A stretch of DNA of 64,000 nucleotides from Aurantiochytrium sp. KH105 (GCA_003116975.1 BGKB01000021.1:558001-622000), one strand, 5' to 3'; numbered from the stretch's first letter, positions 29,520 through 43,700 are shown. Program-made: numbers and translations. The notes: generated by a model from the sequence alone, not told the origin.

Positions 29520-30776
29520 ATCATATTATGTCTCAACATCATTTGCGACTACGTCTAGATTCAACTACATGCCTCTAACGAAAATTTTGGCCTTCGCGGA
29601 TGCACAAGCCACTCAGGGCCGGCGGTTCCGACCAGTCGAAAGGTTCCAGCGTAGACCGAGTGGGCATGTTCACCCGCCGCAAACCCTTGCGGTCGATCCG
29701 GTGGCGACCCGTTGGACACGTCCGCTCGTCCCGTGTAAAGTTCCTTCGACCACGGCTTGTGTCACACGCGAGAGAAACATATGTCTGTCTGACGAGCCAG
29801 CTGGGACACTTCAGATCATCCCCACGGTTACTAGTACAAGTTCTAAAGCAAGTTTCATGCGGTCGCACGCTTGCCTGCTCGCTGGCTCGCTCGCTCGCTC
29901 GCTTGCTTGCCTGCTTGCTTGCTTGGCCGCCCGAATCTCAGACGCTCTCTGGCCGGCCAAGAGATGGTCTTTGGAACCAAGGCCAGCAAGACCGGTTCAG
30001 TGTCTGCCCCGCTTCGTCCGCTCCAGTGCGCACAGAAAGTACTACGCTTCCACCACCCCGCACATAGCATGGCCGCTGCCAGCGGCCAGCACCGGCCGAC
30101 GCGCGCCGCTCCCTCTCGCGGCCGCCGAGGTGCACCTTCGCGTCGGTCTCAAGCCAGGTCCGGCGGCCAGCGCCGCGTCTGCTGCTCTCGAGATCGTACG
30201 AGGGACGGCGTCCACCTTGCCGCCCCGACGCCGCTATGATAGGCAGAGGCTACTTCACTTTCTCCATACCTCGCCGGTGTCTGCCTGTCCCTCGCTTGGT
30301 CGGCCAACACCACATTTCTCTCTCCCACCCAGCCTCCCTCCCGCGGTGCACGAGCCTCGCGCTGGGCTCGCACTTGCTCGGCGCGACGGACCGCGAGCCG
30401 GCGGCGACCTTGGCGCCGAAAGGAGGAGAGGGCAGCGCACAGCAGAGACCGCCCTCGCGGCGCCCACGTTGCGCCATTATTTTGATGGCTTGTAGTAAGC
30501 AAGCGAAGTGAGCGTCAGCGTCACCGTCCTCGGTACAGCAGCAGCATTGATCTCAGGAGCGAGAGCAGCAGCAAACCCCGAATTGGAGTGCGAAGAACCC
30601 GGCCTTGAGGAGAGGACGTCGAGAAGAGGACGTCGAGAAGAGCCCAAATCGGATCAACGAAGCTGGGCTGGTCGCCCGCCTCGGGAGAAGGACTCGCAAG
30701 AAGCAGGGAGCGCGAAGAACACCGGCCAGTGCTCATAAGGGGAACAAAGAAGCAGGAAAATAAAACGCAGTCGAGG
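29520..30776. other. Intergenic region upstream of ABCA copy 1
   Basis: 1.26 kb. Contains a GCTC/GCTT tetranucleotide-like stretch at 29878-29925 and GC-rich promoter-like sequence up to the ATG. A frame stays open over 29365-30495 but is Arg/Ser/Pro-rich, overlaps the reductase gene and has no recognisable domain; I do not call it a gene. Confidence 0.6.
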
Positions 30777-33700
30777 ATGACGGCCACCTTTGGAGGCCAG
30801 CTGGTCTCGCAGCTTCGCATGGTGCTCCTACTTAAGCTGCGAAGCCCCCTGCGAGCCATGGCCGAGATTTTCATTCCGGTGGCATTGATGCTCGCGCTCG
30901 TGGGCATCAAAACAATCGCAGATGAGGAAAATATGCCCGTAGAGTACTTTGTCGATGAAGGACAGCAGGTACCCGATATGGAGTCCTTGCTGTCGCCAGG
31001 CTGGTATGTTGCCAACTTTTACGCATTTTATCAGCACGGCATGGGAAACCTGGCGTACGTGTGCGACCCCGACGAAATTGAAAGTGCAAGCAGCGCGGAG
31101 CTCCTCAACCTTTTCTCCGCAGGACTGGGAAGCCTGTGCGAGACGCCCAAATTTATTGTGATCCCGCAGGACGCTGGCAACAGCGAGCAGGTCCAGGCCG
31201 CAGAGGAGTTCTTGAGCTACTGGACGACCGAAAACCCGACACTGACAACGCAGGGTCGATTCGAGGGCGCGCAGGATGTCATTGGCGATAATGAAGACTT
31301 GAACAACTACATTCAATCAGACGACTACGGGTCTGGAGACAAACCCAGGCTCGGTCTGGCCGTCGTGTTTGAGTCTGGAGCCCCAGACTGGTCATATTCG
31401 ATCCGCGTGAATCGATCCTCGTATCGTGACGCTGTCGAGCGGGACAACAATATCCCGAATAGTCTCGATGTTTCCGGGACGACCGATGACCTCGAGCGCA
31501 GCACCACAGATTATACGCAGCAGTATCTAATGTCGGGCTTTCTCACGGTGCAGCAAGAGGTTGATTCGTACATTCTCTCGCAGAGTGCGGGGGGCGCCAA
31601 CGCCACCTTGCGCGTGAATCTTCTTGCCATGCCAACCCCGGCGTACAAGTCGGACACCTTTTGGGCATCAGCAGGCTCATCTTTTGCGATTTTTCTCGTG
31701 CTCAGTCTGCTCTTTCCCGTGGCCATGGTCATTCTCGAGTTTGTCAGCCTCAAGGAAACGGGCCAACGCGAGCTCATGTTCATGATGGGCCTCCATCCGC
31801 TGGCCTACACGCTCGCCAGAGTGATCTTCTACGTCTTTTTTTACATTATTGTTGCAGCGGTGCTCACAGGTGTGTCAATGATCAATGTATTCCAGCTTGC
31901 AGCCCCGAGCGTCATCTTCGTCTACTTTGTGCTCTTTCTCACGTCGTCTCTCGCCTATGCGTTTTTCATCGCGGCAATCTTTGAGCGCACAACACTGGCT
32001 TGCATTGTGGGTCTTCTCGTCTACTTTATCGGCTACTTTCTCTATACGCCACTCAGCGACGCAACCTCACCGGTGGGGGCTCAAATCATTGTCTCTTTGC
32101 TTCCATCGACTGCGTTCTCGCTCGGCACAATTTCCTTTTCGGAATACGAAGGCGCTCTCGTGCCACTGACGTGGGACAATGCCGGCAAATCGAGCAGCGG
32201 AGGCTATACACTGGCTACCTGCCTTGGCATGCTCATTTTCGATACCATTCTCTATTTTGCACTCGCGCTTTACTTTGACGCTGTGTTGCCTTCCAATGCC
32301 GGCGCCGCACGTATACCGTGGTACTGGCCTTTCACGTGCGGCTGCTTGCGTCGTCGGAGCAAGGGCGGTTTCAACGCCAAGCGCTATGCACGGGCTGTCG
32401 AGCATCAGGCCGAGGTGGAGAAAGACCTCGCCGATGACGAGACTGCCAACTTTGAGCAAGTGTCCAAGACAATGCAGGACCTTCGCGCCGAAGGTCGGTG
32501 TGTCATGCTCGGTAACCTGTCCAAGACCTTCAAGTCGGAACGCGGACCCATTCACGCGGTCAATCAGGTCAACTTTACAATGTACGAGGGCCAAATCCTT
32601 TCCTTACTCGGTCACAATGGCGCCGGCAAGACCACACTCTCCAACATGCTTGTTGGCAAGTTGCCACCTTCACATGGCGAGGCTTATATTGGCGGCCGAG
32701 CCGTGAGCACAGACATGGCCGCGATTCGCGGGTCTCTTGGCGTCTGTCCCCAGCACAACATTCTCTTTCCAAACCTCACAGTCAAGGAACACTTTCGCAT
32801 TTATGCCGGCGTCAAGGGCTTGCCCGCTAACGAGGCCGAGACCAAAATCACAGAAATGATTGCCGAAGTTGGCCTCACGCCCAAGACCCACACGCTCTCC
32901 AAGAGCCTCTCTGGAGGCATGAAGCGCAAGCTCCACCTCGGCATCGCGCTGCTCGGCGACAGCAAGCTCGTCGTGCTCGATGAACCCACCAGCGGTCAGG
33001 ACCCGTACAGCCGGACCTTCACGTGGAAGACCATCGAGCGCCATCGTGAGGGCCGTACCATCATTCTCACCACGCATTACATGGACGAGGCGGACCTTCT
33101 TGGCGATCGCATCGCCATCATGTCCGAGGGCAAGCTGAAGTGCATCGGGTCGAGTCTGTTCTTGAAGAAGATCTTTGGCGTCGGGTATCAGATGACGATC
33201 GAAAAGGCGGACGATGGCGACGAGGCGAAGCGACTCGAGGTTGTCTCAATCGTGGCACGGCATGTTCCATCTGCGGAGGTGCTGTCTGATGTGGGCACGG
33301 AGATCATGTTGCAGCTTCCGCTGGCCGCGTCGCCAAAGTTCCAGCGCATGTTGGCAGAGCTCGAAGCCTCTGCAGAGCGTCTAGGGATTGTGAACGTGGG
33401 CATCTCGGTGACAAGTTTGGAGAACGTGTTTCTGCGCGTGGCAGAGGGCGCGGAGAACGTCTTTGAGCGATCCAAGTCAGGCATCAAGGTGAGTCGTTTG
33501 GCTTCGGGCGAAATCGATGAGTCTCCTTTGCATGCCAGTGCGATCAAAGGGGCGGCCCACGACGAGGAAGATAGCGATGCTGTACATGTTCCAATGGATG
33601 ACGCAATGCGTGAAATTCAGGCGAGTCGCGCCGGTTCCAATGCAATTCATGTACGCGCCATTTTGCAAAAGCGCTTGCGTTACGTTCGACGGGATCGTGC

Positions 33701-36517
33701 AGCGTTTTGCTGCCAATGTTTGATTCCTTTGATATTCTTACTCATTGGCCTCGCAGTGATGCAGGCAACCTTTGATAGGACTGCAAAGGCATACACTTTC
33801 AGTGCAACGACGGATGACTGGAACACAGACGAAGACTTGGCAAATCCTGTGCCCTTTAATCTGGGTGAGGGCGAGTCAATCTCTGACGCGGCAACGACGG
33901 CGTGGATGAGCAACTTGACCATGCCACGTTTAGACCGAAGCCAAGGTTTCGACGAAATCGGTGCCACGACAACGTATTGCCGGCCTGCTGCCTTGGATGC
34001 GCAAATTTCCTTTTTTCTTACGACACTTCTAGGCAGCGAACTTCCTGCCGGATCGCTCGATGCGTACATCGGAGGAAGTGTTCCTGCCTCTTGTACGGCG
34101 GGTAGCGAATACAATGGCAGCGCAATGGCTTTTTCGGAGCGTCTACTCGCCACCATGACGGAGTCCCCAGGGTCTCGTTATGGAGGCCTCCTCTTTGACG
34201 TGGTGCCCGACAGCTTGTTTGGATCTGGAAGTGGTGGAAGCGGTTCGGATTTTGATGCGGAATATACAATCGTGTTCAATTTCACGGGTGTGAATGCGGC
34301 TCCGTTGATGATGAATCGAGCAAATGCAGCAATGCTGCAGCGATTAAATGGTGCGGCTAGTTTGACAGCTTCGAGTCTTCCCTTTCCGAACACGAAAGCG
34401 GAGGACCAGATTCGTGCAGGATTCTCTGGCCTGTCTGCCGCTCTCTGCTTGGCCATTGCCTTTTCCTTTGTGCCTTCTTACTATGCAGTCTTTATCGTCC
34501 GCGAAAAGGAGCAGCGCAGTTGGCACCAACAGCTTCTCAACGGCATCAAACCACTCGCGTACTGGACGGCAAATTGGATCTTTGACTTTTGTACCTACGT
34601 GGTGGCCATGGCAGTTGCCTGGGGACTCATCTTTGCCTTTGATGTGTCTGCCTTTACAACAGAATTTGGCGCGGTGGCCCTCATCTTTATCCTTTACGGC
34701 ACGGCCATTACAAGCTTTACATATTGCTGCACATTTCTATTCGACAACTTCAAGTACTCGCAGTTCGGCATGATCGTCATCAATCTTGTGGGCGGCATGG
34801 TTCTCGTGATTGTGGCCTCCATCATGTCTTTTATTGATACCACTTGGGAGATCAACGACAGCCTTGTCTTTGTGTATCGTCTCTTTCCAACCTTTTGCTT
34901 CAGCTATGGCCTCATGGGAATTGCCAACGTGGAGACCACCAATCTTTTGCTCAATACCGCAGCACGAGGTGGCGATCCGCTCAATCCCGTCCAGTACGGA
35001 GTTTTTAGCCCCGAGATTGCAGGCTATGACATGGTGTACCTGGGCGTGGAAACTGTGGTCTTTACGGTTCTGCTGGTGCTGCTGCAAATGCGTTTCCGCA
35101 ACGGCATGTGCTTGCCTCGCGGTTGCTTGAGCGGGACACGGAGTCTGTGTAGTCGTGTAAACTTTTGCAATCGACGGCCCAAGACGCTTCCCCACCAAAG
35201 CGTGTCAACTTCGAATCCTGCTTATGGCGATGAGATTGAGGACGACGACGTCCAAGCTGAGCGCAATCGTGTGGAGCCCATTGATGCAAAGAGCGATGAA
35301 AAGCTCTCCAACGGGGATGATGTCGTCATTCTCCAGCATGCTCGCAAGGTCTACCCCGGCACGGCGCTTACAAACGACAAGGTCGCTGTCAAGGACCTCA
35401 GCTTTGGCATTCGCAAGTTTGAGTGCTTTGGCCTTCTCGGTATCAACGGCGCTGGCAAATCGTCCACCATGCAAATGATCTCGGGCGAGCACCCGCCCAC
35501 CGACGGCCACATCTACGTCAACTCCCACGACATTGTCACCGATACTGTGCGAGCCCAGCAGTCTATCGGCTACTGCCCGCAGTTCGATGCTCTCTTTGAC
35601 CGTCTCACCGGCCGCGAGCATCTCGAGTTCTACGGCCGCGTCAAGGGCATTCCTGAGCAGGCCCTCAAGCCTCTGATCGACAGCACGCTGCGCGAGATGA
35701 GCCTGACCCTGCACGCCGATAAGCTGGCCATGAGCTACTCGGGCGGCAACAAGCGCAAACTGAGCGTGGCGATTGCCAGTCTTGCGACGCCGGCAGTTGT
35801 ATGCTGGACGAGCCAAGTGCGGGCGTGGACCCGGCGGCTCGGCGTTTTCTGCTCGAGGTGATCAACAAGCTGGCCAAGCGCACTGCGGTCTTGCTGACGA
35901 CGCACTCGATGGAGGAGGCTGAGGCAGTCTCTTCGCGCATCGCCATCATGGTGGACGGCCGACTGCGCTGTCTGGGCACGGCGCATCGTCTCAAGACCAA
36001 GTACGGGCAAGGTTTCCAGCTCGAGGTGAATCTTCGCGTCCCGTCCGAGGCCGAGGTGTCCGAGGTCGTGGGCGAGGAGTTCGGGATGACGGACGACGAC
36101 ATGTTGACTCAGGATGACGTTGTGGACGTCATGGACAAGGCCGGGGCGCACGACTTGTACGAGCAAGGCTTTCGTGCCGATGGCAGCGGGTCGACCTTGC
36201 TTCAGCAGCTTACAGTCGGGCGTGGATCGGTACGTGCGAGCAATCTGGGCGAGTGGCTTCTCGTGGAGCGCTCGTTCACGCGTCTTGCTGCGCTCTTGGA
36301 AAGCAAGTTCCCGGGGACCAAGCTGCTCGAGCGCGTGGGTCTCCGCCTCCGGTTCAACCTGCCCTCGCAGGATCACTTGAAGCTCTCGGACATGTTTGGC
36401 ATCATCGAGGGCGCCCGCGAGGAGGCCGGCATTGACGGCTACAGTCTGAGTGTGACTTCGCTGGAGCACATTTTCAACACCTTTGCCGCTCGCCAAGCCC
36501 TCGTCGATGGGGCCTGA
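30777..36517 (+). CDS. Full-length ABCA-family ABC transporter, copy 1 (one-base frameshift near the end)
   Basis: Would encode about 1913 residues. The start at 30777 (MTATFGGQLVSQLR) matches copy 2 downstream. ABCA layout: TM1 near residues 20-40, a large exoplasmic loop, TM2-6 (about 300-500), NBD1 with Walker A GHNGAGKTT at about 612, LSGGMKRKL signature and VVLDEPTSGQDP; then a linker, second membrane half, and NBD2 with Walker A GINGAGKSS at about 1555 and YSGGNKRKL. ABCA proteins move lipids across membranes. Compared with copy 2, one C is missing just before position 35801 (GTTGT-ATG instead of GTTGTCATG), so the frame shifts right before Walker B (MLDEPSAG) and ends at 35861. The correct frame resumes at 35801 and is intact to 36517. 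This is a recent mutation or an assembly error; if real, NBD2 lacks Walker B. Confidence 0.85.
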
Positions 36518-37722
36518 AAGATTGGATAGTTGTAGATCGCAGTATAGAAGTATCTTTTCGTTCCTGAGAGTATGAGCTAGCTAGCTTGCACTGCCCCCCT
36601 CTGTCCTACGCCGTGTGCTTTCGCGCCAAGGTGCCCGGTCCTCGAACCCGCTGCCGCTGCCACACGCACCTGCTGCTGGTGCTGCTGCAGCAGAAGTAAT
36701 TTCCCTCGGCACGCGTCGCACGCCACGCTCCGTGCCGTGCGACCCCAACCACAGCAGCAGCCATGGCAGCTGACATGCGCTCGTGATGATCATGTGCTAT
36801 GTATGTTAAGTTGCTCTTCAAGGGGTTGCGGCGAAGCTGGGTCTCAAGATCGGAGTGCGGTCCAACTCACGCGGCGCGAGGCGGGGCCGGTTCTTTCTTG
36901 CCCTGCGATGCGAGCGGCAAGGCTTGCTTGTGTCGCACGCACCGCGCCATCTTGTTCACTGTCAGGCAGGCATGCAGGCCGCGCCCCGGGCCACGCGGCT
37001 GCAGCTGCGGCTAGCGAGGAGTTCGCAATTTCTGCCCCCGCGCTGTCGCCAGAAGCCGTCGCGCGCCTCGACGGGCTCGCGCCTCGCTTCGCTTTGCTTT
37101 CCTCTCCTCTCGCCCCCGCGCTCGCTGCAGAGCAGCTGCAGCTGCAGCTGCAGCTGGCCGCCGCCGCGCGGATCCGGGGGCGCGTGCAATCAACCGATGC
37201 GCCAGCGCGAGCCGAGTGTCTCTCGGGACTTTGCGCCATTTTCGGGACGGGAAATGCGATGTACCAGCGCGCGTACTACACGGGCGGGGAAAGCAGCCAT
37301 GCGAAGCAGAACAGCCAGAAGCAGGCAAGCAAGTGCAAGCAAGGAGGACCAAGTCCGGACCCGGGACGTCGATAGGCAGATTTGAAACGTGCTTTTGAAT
37401 TCGAATTCTGCAGCCAGCCAGCCAGCCAGCCGGGCGCACTCGCGCAGAGCGGAATCGGCGCGGCCTGCGCGGGCGCGGGCGAGCCGCGGAGGGGGCCACG
37501 GGCGGGCAGACAGCCAAGGCAAGGCAGGGCAGGGAGTGCGGCGAGCGCAGGGAGGGTCTGCGTGTTAGCTAGCTTGTTCGCTAGCTTTTTTGCTAGCTTT
37601 TTTGCTAGCTTGCTTGCTTGCTGGCTTGCTTGCTTGCTGGGCCTTGAAGTTGTTTGCTCAGTTGGACGGGTCCAGATTGGGAGTCTGAAGACGGAAAGAA
37701 AGCAAGGGCAGAGCAATCAACC
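36518..37722. other. Intergenic region between the two ABCA genes
   Basis: 1.2 kb. Includes GCTAGCTAGCTTGC at about 36573-36590, a CTGCAG-rich palindromic patch near 37130-37155, CAGC repeats near 37418 and a GCTT/GCTAGC repeat tract at 37565-37641. Arg/Ala-rich open frames on both strands here look like composition artefacts. The copy 2 promoter must be in the right half. Confidence 0.6.
37565..37641. repeat. GCTAGCTTTTTT / GCTT imperfect tandem repeat
   Basis: Several copies of a GCTAGCTTTTTT-like unit grade into GCTT tetranucleotides, 80-160 bp upstream of the ABCA copy 2 start. A related GCTC/GCTT tract sits upstream of copy 1. Confidence 0.8.
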
Positions 37723-40700
37723 ATGGGGAACTTTGGCGGCCAGCTCGTGTCGCAGCTGCGGCTCGTGCTGCTTCTCAAGGTGAGAAGTCCGCTGCGATCG
37801 CTCGGAGAGATCCTCATTCCCGTGTTGCTCATGTTCGCCCTTGTGGGCATCAAGACAACCGCCGATGAGGAAGACTTCCCCGCCGGCATCTACGCGAACG
37901 AAACGCAACGCGTGCCAGAGATAACCGAGTTCCTCTCCCCCGGATGGTACGTGGCGAACTTGGTGCCGTTTTACGCACACGGCATGTCAAACCTAGCCTT
38001 TGTGTGCGACGCCGAAACCATCAACGATGCGAGCGTCTCGGAGCTTTCGACGGTGATCACGCAAGGACTCGGCAGCGTCTGTGAAACGCCAAAGTTCGTC
38101 GTGATTCCCGGCAACTTTCGCAATGGTGCTGCTGCCATCGCTGCCCAGGAGTTCCGCGAATACTGGCGCGCGCAAAATCCCATTCTTGACGCACAAGGTC
38201 GCTTTGATCAGGTGGAAGACCTCATCAAGGATAACGAACAACTTGAAGAGTACATCGCCTCGGACCAGTACGGAACCGCCGATAAACCGCGCATTGGTCT
38301 CGCCATCGTGATCGAGTCTGGTGCCCCTGACTGGTCGTACTCCATTCGCGTCAACAAAACTGCCACCTATGGAGGATCAGAACCCAAACGCAACGTGCCG
38401 TCCATCCAAAATGGCCGCGATACTCCAACGGATGATCTCGAACGCAGCTCCACCGAGTATACACAACAATACCTCATGTCAGGTTTCCTTACTGTGCAAC
38501 AAGAGGTCGATTCGTACATTCTCTCGCAATCCTCAAGTGGGGCCAATGCCACCCTGCGCGTGAATCTTCTTGCCATGCCAACGTCAGCCTACAAGAGCGA
38601 CACATTTTGGGCTGCAGCGGGGTCCACCTTTGCCATCTTCCTCGTACTCAGTCTGCTCTTTCCCGTGGCCATGGTCATTCTCGAGTTTGTCAGTCTCAAG
38701 GAGACCGGTCAGCGCGAACTCATGTTCATGATGGGTCTCAATCCACTCGCATACACTTTGGCGTGGGTCATCTTCTATTTATTCTTCTACCTCATTGTTG
38801 CGGCAGTGCTCACCGGCGTCTCGATGATCAACGTTTTCCAACTCGCGGCCCCGAGTATCATCTTTGTCTACTTTGTGCTCTTTCTCACGTCGTCTCTCGC
38901 CTACGCCTTTTTCATCGCGGCCATCTTTGAGCGCACAACACTGGCGATCATTGTGGGTCTTCTCGTCTACTTTATCGGCTACTTTCTCTTTATCCCCGTC
39001 AGTGATTCGTCCGCCTCGGTTGGCGTGCAAATCTTCCTTTCCCTTATCCCATCGACTGCGTTTTCTCTCGGCACAATCCCGTTTGCCGAATACGAGGGCG
39101 CTCTCGTGCCGCTGACATGGGACAATGCAGGTTCATCTAATAACGGAGGCTTCACCTTTGCAAACTGTTTGGCAATGCTTCTCATCGACACGCTTCTCTA
39201 CTTTGCGCTCGCGCTTTACTTTGATGCTACGCTTTCTTCGAGCGCTGGCACCGCACGTATACCGTGGTATTGGCCCTTTACGTGCGGCTGCTTGCGTCGT
39301 CGGAGCAAGAACAGCTCCGATTCAAAACAGTTCATCGAGGCAGTTGCGAATCAGACGCAGATCGAAAATGAACTCGCTGCCGACGAGACTGCCAACTTTG
39401 AGCAAGTGTCCAAGACAATGCAGGACCTTCGCGCCGAAGGTCGGTGTGTCATGCTCGGTAACCTGTCCAAGACCTTCAAGTCGGAACGCGGACCCATTCA
39501 CGCGGTCAATCAGGTCAACTTTACAATGTACGAGGGCCAAATCCTTTCCCTACTCGGTCACAATGGCGCCGGCAAGACCACACTCTCCAACATGCTTGTT
39601 GGCAAGCTTGCGCCTTCGCAAGGTGAAGTCTATATCGGAGGACACCCCGTGAGCACCGACATGGCCACGATTCGCGGGTCTCTTGGCGTCTGTCCCCAGC
39701 ACAACATTCTCTTTCCAAACCTCACAGTCAAGGAACACTTTCGCATTTATGCCGGCGTCAAGGGCTTGCCCGCTAACGAGGCCGAGACCAAAATCACAGA
39801 AATGATTGCCGAGGTTGGCCTTACGCCCAAGACCCACACGCTCTCCAAGAGCCTCTCTGGCGGCATGAAGCGCAAGCTCCACCTCGGCATCGCGCTGCTC
39901 GGCGACAGCAAGCTCGTCGTGCTCGATGAACCCACCAGCGGTCAGGACCCGTACAGCCGGACCTTCACGTGGAAGACCATCGAGCGCCATCGTGAGGGCC
40001 GTACCATCATTCTCACCACGCATTACATGGACGAGGCGGACCTTCTTGGCGACCGCATCGCCATCATGTCCGAGGGCAAGCTGAAGTGCATCGGATCGAG
40101 TCTGTTCTTGAAGAAGATCTTTGGCGTCGGGTATCAGATGACGATCGAAAAGGCGGACGATGGCGACGAGGCGAAGCGACTCGAGGTTGTCTCAATCGTG
40201 GCACGGCATGTTCCATCTGCGGAGGTGCTGTCTGATGTGGGCACGGAGATCATGCTGCAGCTTCCGCTGGCCGCGTCACCTAATTTTCAGCGCATGTTGG
40301 CAGAGCTCGAAGCCTCTGCAGAGCGTCTAGGGATTGTGAACGTGGGCATCTCGGTGACAAGTTTGGAGAACGTGTTTCTGCGCGTGGCAGAGGGCGCGGA
40401 GAACGTCTTTGAGCGATCAAAGACGGGTATCAATGTGGCCCGGCTCGCATCCAGCCAGAGCAACGATGCCTTTACGCTTGATAATGCTGATCCAAACATC
40501 AGCATGGCAATTAGCGAGCTTCCTCCGGAGCATCCCCACCCACAAGAGAATGCCCAGCGTGAAGGCGCCACGCCGACGCAAGAGCAAGCAGCGCCATCTG
40601 CGACCGAGCAAGCGCTTACACTTGGTGACACAAACTCTAGCAAAGACGCGACAATCAGAGAGTCGTCTACGGATCATCCTCATGCACAAGCTATGGACCA

Positions 40701-43700
40701 TGCTCAAAAAATTGATCTTGAAGCAGCTCCAGCAGCATTGAAAGCCGAACAAGCTGGTTCTCCGGCTCGCGAGGATGTCGAGGTGCCATTTGCCCAGCCA
40801 AGCGAAGCTACGCAGGAGATCATGGCCACGAGGGGCGCTTCCAGCAAAGTCCATGTGCGGGCCATCTTGCACAAGCGCTTGCGATACGCTAAGCGAGATC
40901 GTTCTGCCTGGTGCTGCCAGTGCTGCACGCCTCTGGCATTTCTTCTTCTTGGTCTTTTGGCCATGAAGGCTGTCTTTAATCCAGACCAGGAGGCCTACAC
41001 CTTTGGCCCAGACACTGACAACTGGAATATCGAGGATTCCCTCCCCAATCCGATTCCTTTCAACCTTGGTGAAGGCGAGTCCATTTCTGCGGAAGCCACC
41101 ACGGCGTGGATGGGGAATCTATCGATGCCAAGACTCGATCGAAGCCAATCATTTGCTGATATCGGTCCGACGACAACGTACTGTCGCCCTGTGGAGCTGA
41201 ATGCACAGCTCGACAGCCTCCTTAACTTTCTCACTGGGGGAGGGTTTGGCTCTTTGCCCGTAGAAAGTCTTTTCCAGGGCAGCGTTCCACCTGCTTGCAC
41301 AGCTGACAACGATTATAATGCCTCGACAACAGCCTTTTCGGAACGTCTGCTCGCCACCAAGGACAATTCTCCCAGTTCCAGATATGCGGGCCTCCTCTTT
41401 GATGTGGTGCCAGACAACTTCTTTGGCTCGGGAGCTGGAGGTGTGGTCGCAGGCCTCGAGGCCGAGTACACCGTTGCATACAATTACACTGGCGTAAATG
41501 CGGCTCCACTGATGATGAATCGTGTCAATTCCGCGTTGCTGCAGCGAATCGACGACTCTGTGACGCTCACAACGTCAAATCTTCCTTTGCCTAGAACCAA
41601 GGCAGAAACGGAGATCAGGCAAGGCTTTTCTGCGTTTTCGGCAACACTCTGCTTGGCCATTGCCTTTTCCTTTGTGCCTTCATACTATGCAGTCTTCATC
41701 GTCCGCGAGAAAGAGCAACGCAGTTGGCACCAGCAGCTTCTTAACGGCATCAAACCGCTCGCGTACTGGACGGCGAATTGGATCTTTGACTTTTGCACCT
41801 ACGTCATGGCCATGCTTGTAGCCTGGGCGCTCATTTTTGCCTTTGACGTGTCTGCGCTCACAAGTGAGTTTCCAGCCGTTCTTCTCATCTTTTTCTTTTA
41901 CGGCACTTCCATCACAAGTTTCACATACTGCTGCACCTTTTTGTTCAGCAACTTTAAGTTTTCACAGTTCGGCATGATTCTCATCAATCTCGTAGGCGGC
42001 ATGGTTCTCGTCATTGTGGCCTTCATCATGTCCTTTATTGAAAGCACGTACGAGGTAAATGAGAGCCTCACGTACATTTACCGGCTGCTTCCGAGCTTTT
42101 GCTTCAGCTACGGGCTCATCAATGTGGCTAATGTGGAGATCATCAACTTTCTGCTAAACAGCGAAGAAAGAGGCGGGGACCCGAGCAACCCCGTATCCTA
42201 CAGCGTCTTTAGCACGAGGGTCGCAGGGCTCGACATTGTGTATCTTATCGTCGAAACCTTTGCTTACACGGCACTTCTCGTTGTCCTACAGTCCCAATTC
42301 CGTAACGGCATGTGCTGTGCCGGTGGACGATCCGGAATCTCTTGCTTTTCTCGATGCAAACGTCACAAATCTGTGGCCGGCAAAGGCTCCGCATCGGGAA
42401 TCATTGATCCCGCTTATGGCGACGAGATCGAAGATGACGACGTCCAAGCTGAACGCGCCCGAATCGAGCCTGTCGACGTGCGAAACCACGACGGCAAAAC
42501 CTCAACAACCAGCGACGATGTTGTCATTCTCCAGCATGCTCGCAAGGTCTACCCCGGCACGGCGCTTACAAACGACAAGGTCGCTGTCAAGGACCTCAGC
42601 TTTGGCATTCGCAAGTTTGAGTGCTTTGGCCTTCTCGGTATCAACGGCGCTGGCAAATCGTCCACCATGCAAATGATCTCGGGCGAGCACCCGCCCACCG
42701 ACGGCCACATCTACGTCAACACCCACGACATTGTCACCGATACTGTGCGAGCCCAGCAGTCTATCGGCTACTGCCCGCAGTTCGATGCTCTCTTTGACCG
42801 TCTCACCGGCCGCGAGCATCTCGAGTTCTACGGCCGCGTCAAGGGCATTCCTGAGCAGGCCCTCAAGCCTCTGATCGACAGCACGCTGCGCGAGATGAGC
42901 CTGACCCTGCACGCCGATAAGCTGGCCATGAGCTACTCGGGCGGCAACAAGCGCAAACTGAGCGTTGCGATTGCCAGTCTTGCGACGCCGGCAGTTGTCA
43001 TGCTGGACGAGCCAAGTGCGGGCGTGGACCCGGCGGCTCGGCGTTTTCTGCTCGAGGTGATCAACAAGCTGGCCAAGCGCACTGCGGTCTTGCTGACGAC
43101 GCACTCGATGGAGGAGGCTGAGGCAGTCTCTTCGCGCATCGCCATCATGGTGGACGGCCGACTGCGCTGTCTGGGCACGGCGCATCGTCTCAAGACCAAG
43201 TACGGGCAAGGTTTCCAGCTCGAGGTGAATCTTCGCGTCCCGTCCGAGGCCGAGGTGTCCGAGGTCGTGGGCGAGGAGTTTGGCACTACGAACGACAACA
43301 TGTTGGCGCAGGATGGCGTGGTGGACGTCATGGACAAGGCCGGGGCGCACGACTTGTACGAGCAAGGCTTTCGTGCCGATGGCAGCGGGTCGACCTTGCT
43401 TCAGCAGCTTACAGTCGGGCGTGGATCGGTACGTGCGAGCAATCTGGGCGAGTGGCTTCTCGTGGAGCGCTCGTTCACGCGTCTTGCTGCGCTCTTGGAA
43501 AGCAAGTTCCCAGGGACCAAGCTGCTCGAGCGCGTGGGTCTCCGCCTCCGGTTCAACCTGCCCTCGCAGGATCACTTGAAGCTCTCGGACATGTTTGGCA
43601 TCATCGAGGGCGCCCGCGAGGAGGCCGGCATTGACGGCTACAGTCTGAGCGTGACTTCGCTGGAGCACATTTTCAACACCTTTGCCGCTCGCCAAGCCCT

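Noticed and set aside
29365-30495. Long plus-strand open frame (376 codons) between the reductase and ABCA copy 1
   Set aside because: It overlaps the end of the reductase in another frame and is Arg/Ser/Pro-rich with no domain; typical of GC-rich spacer.
36737-37375. Plus-strand open frame of 212 codons between the ABCA genes
   Set aside because: Composition-driven; contains CTGCAG palindromes and repeats, and overlapping frames on both strands are equally open.
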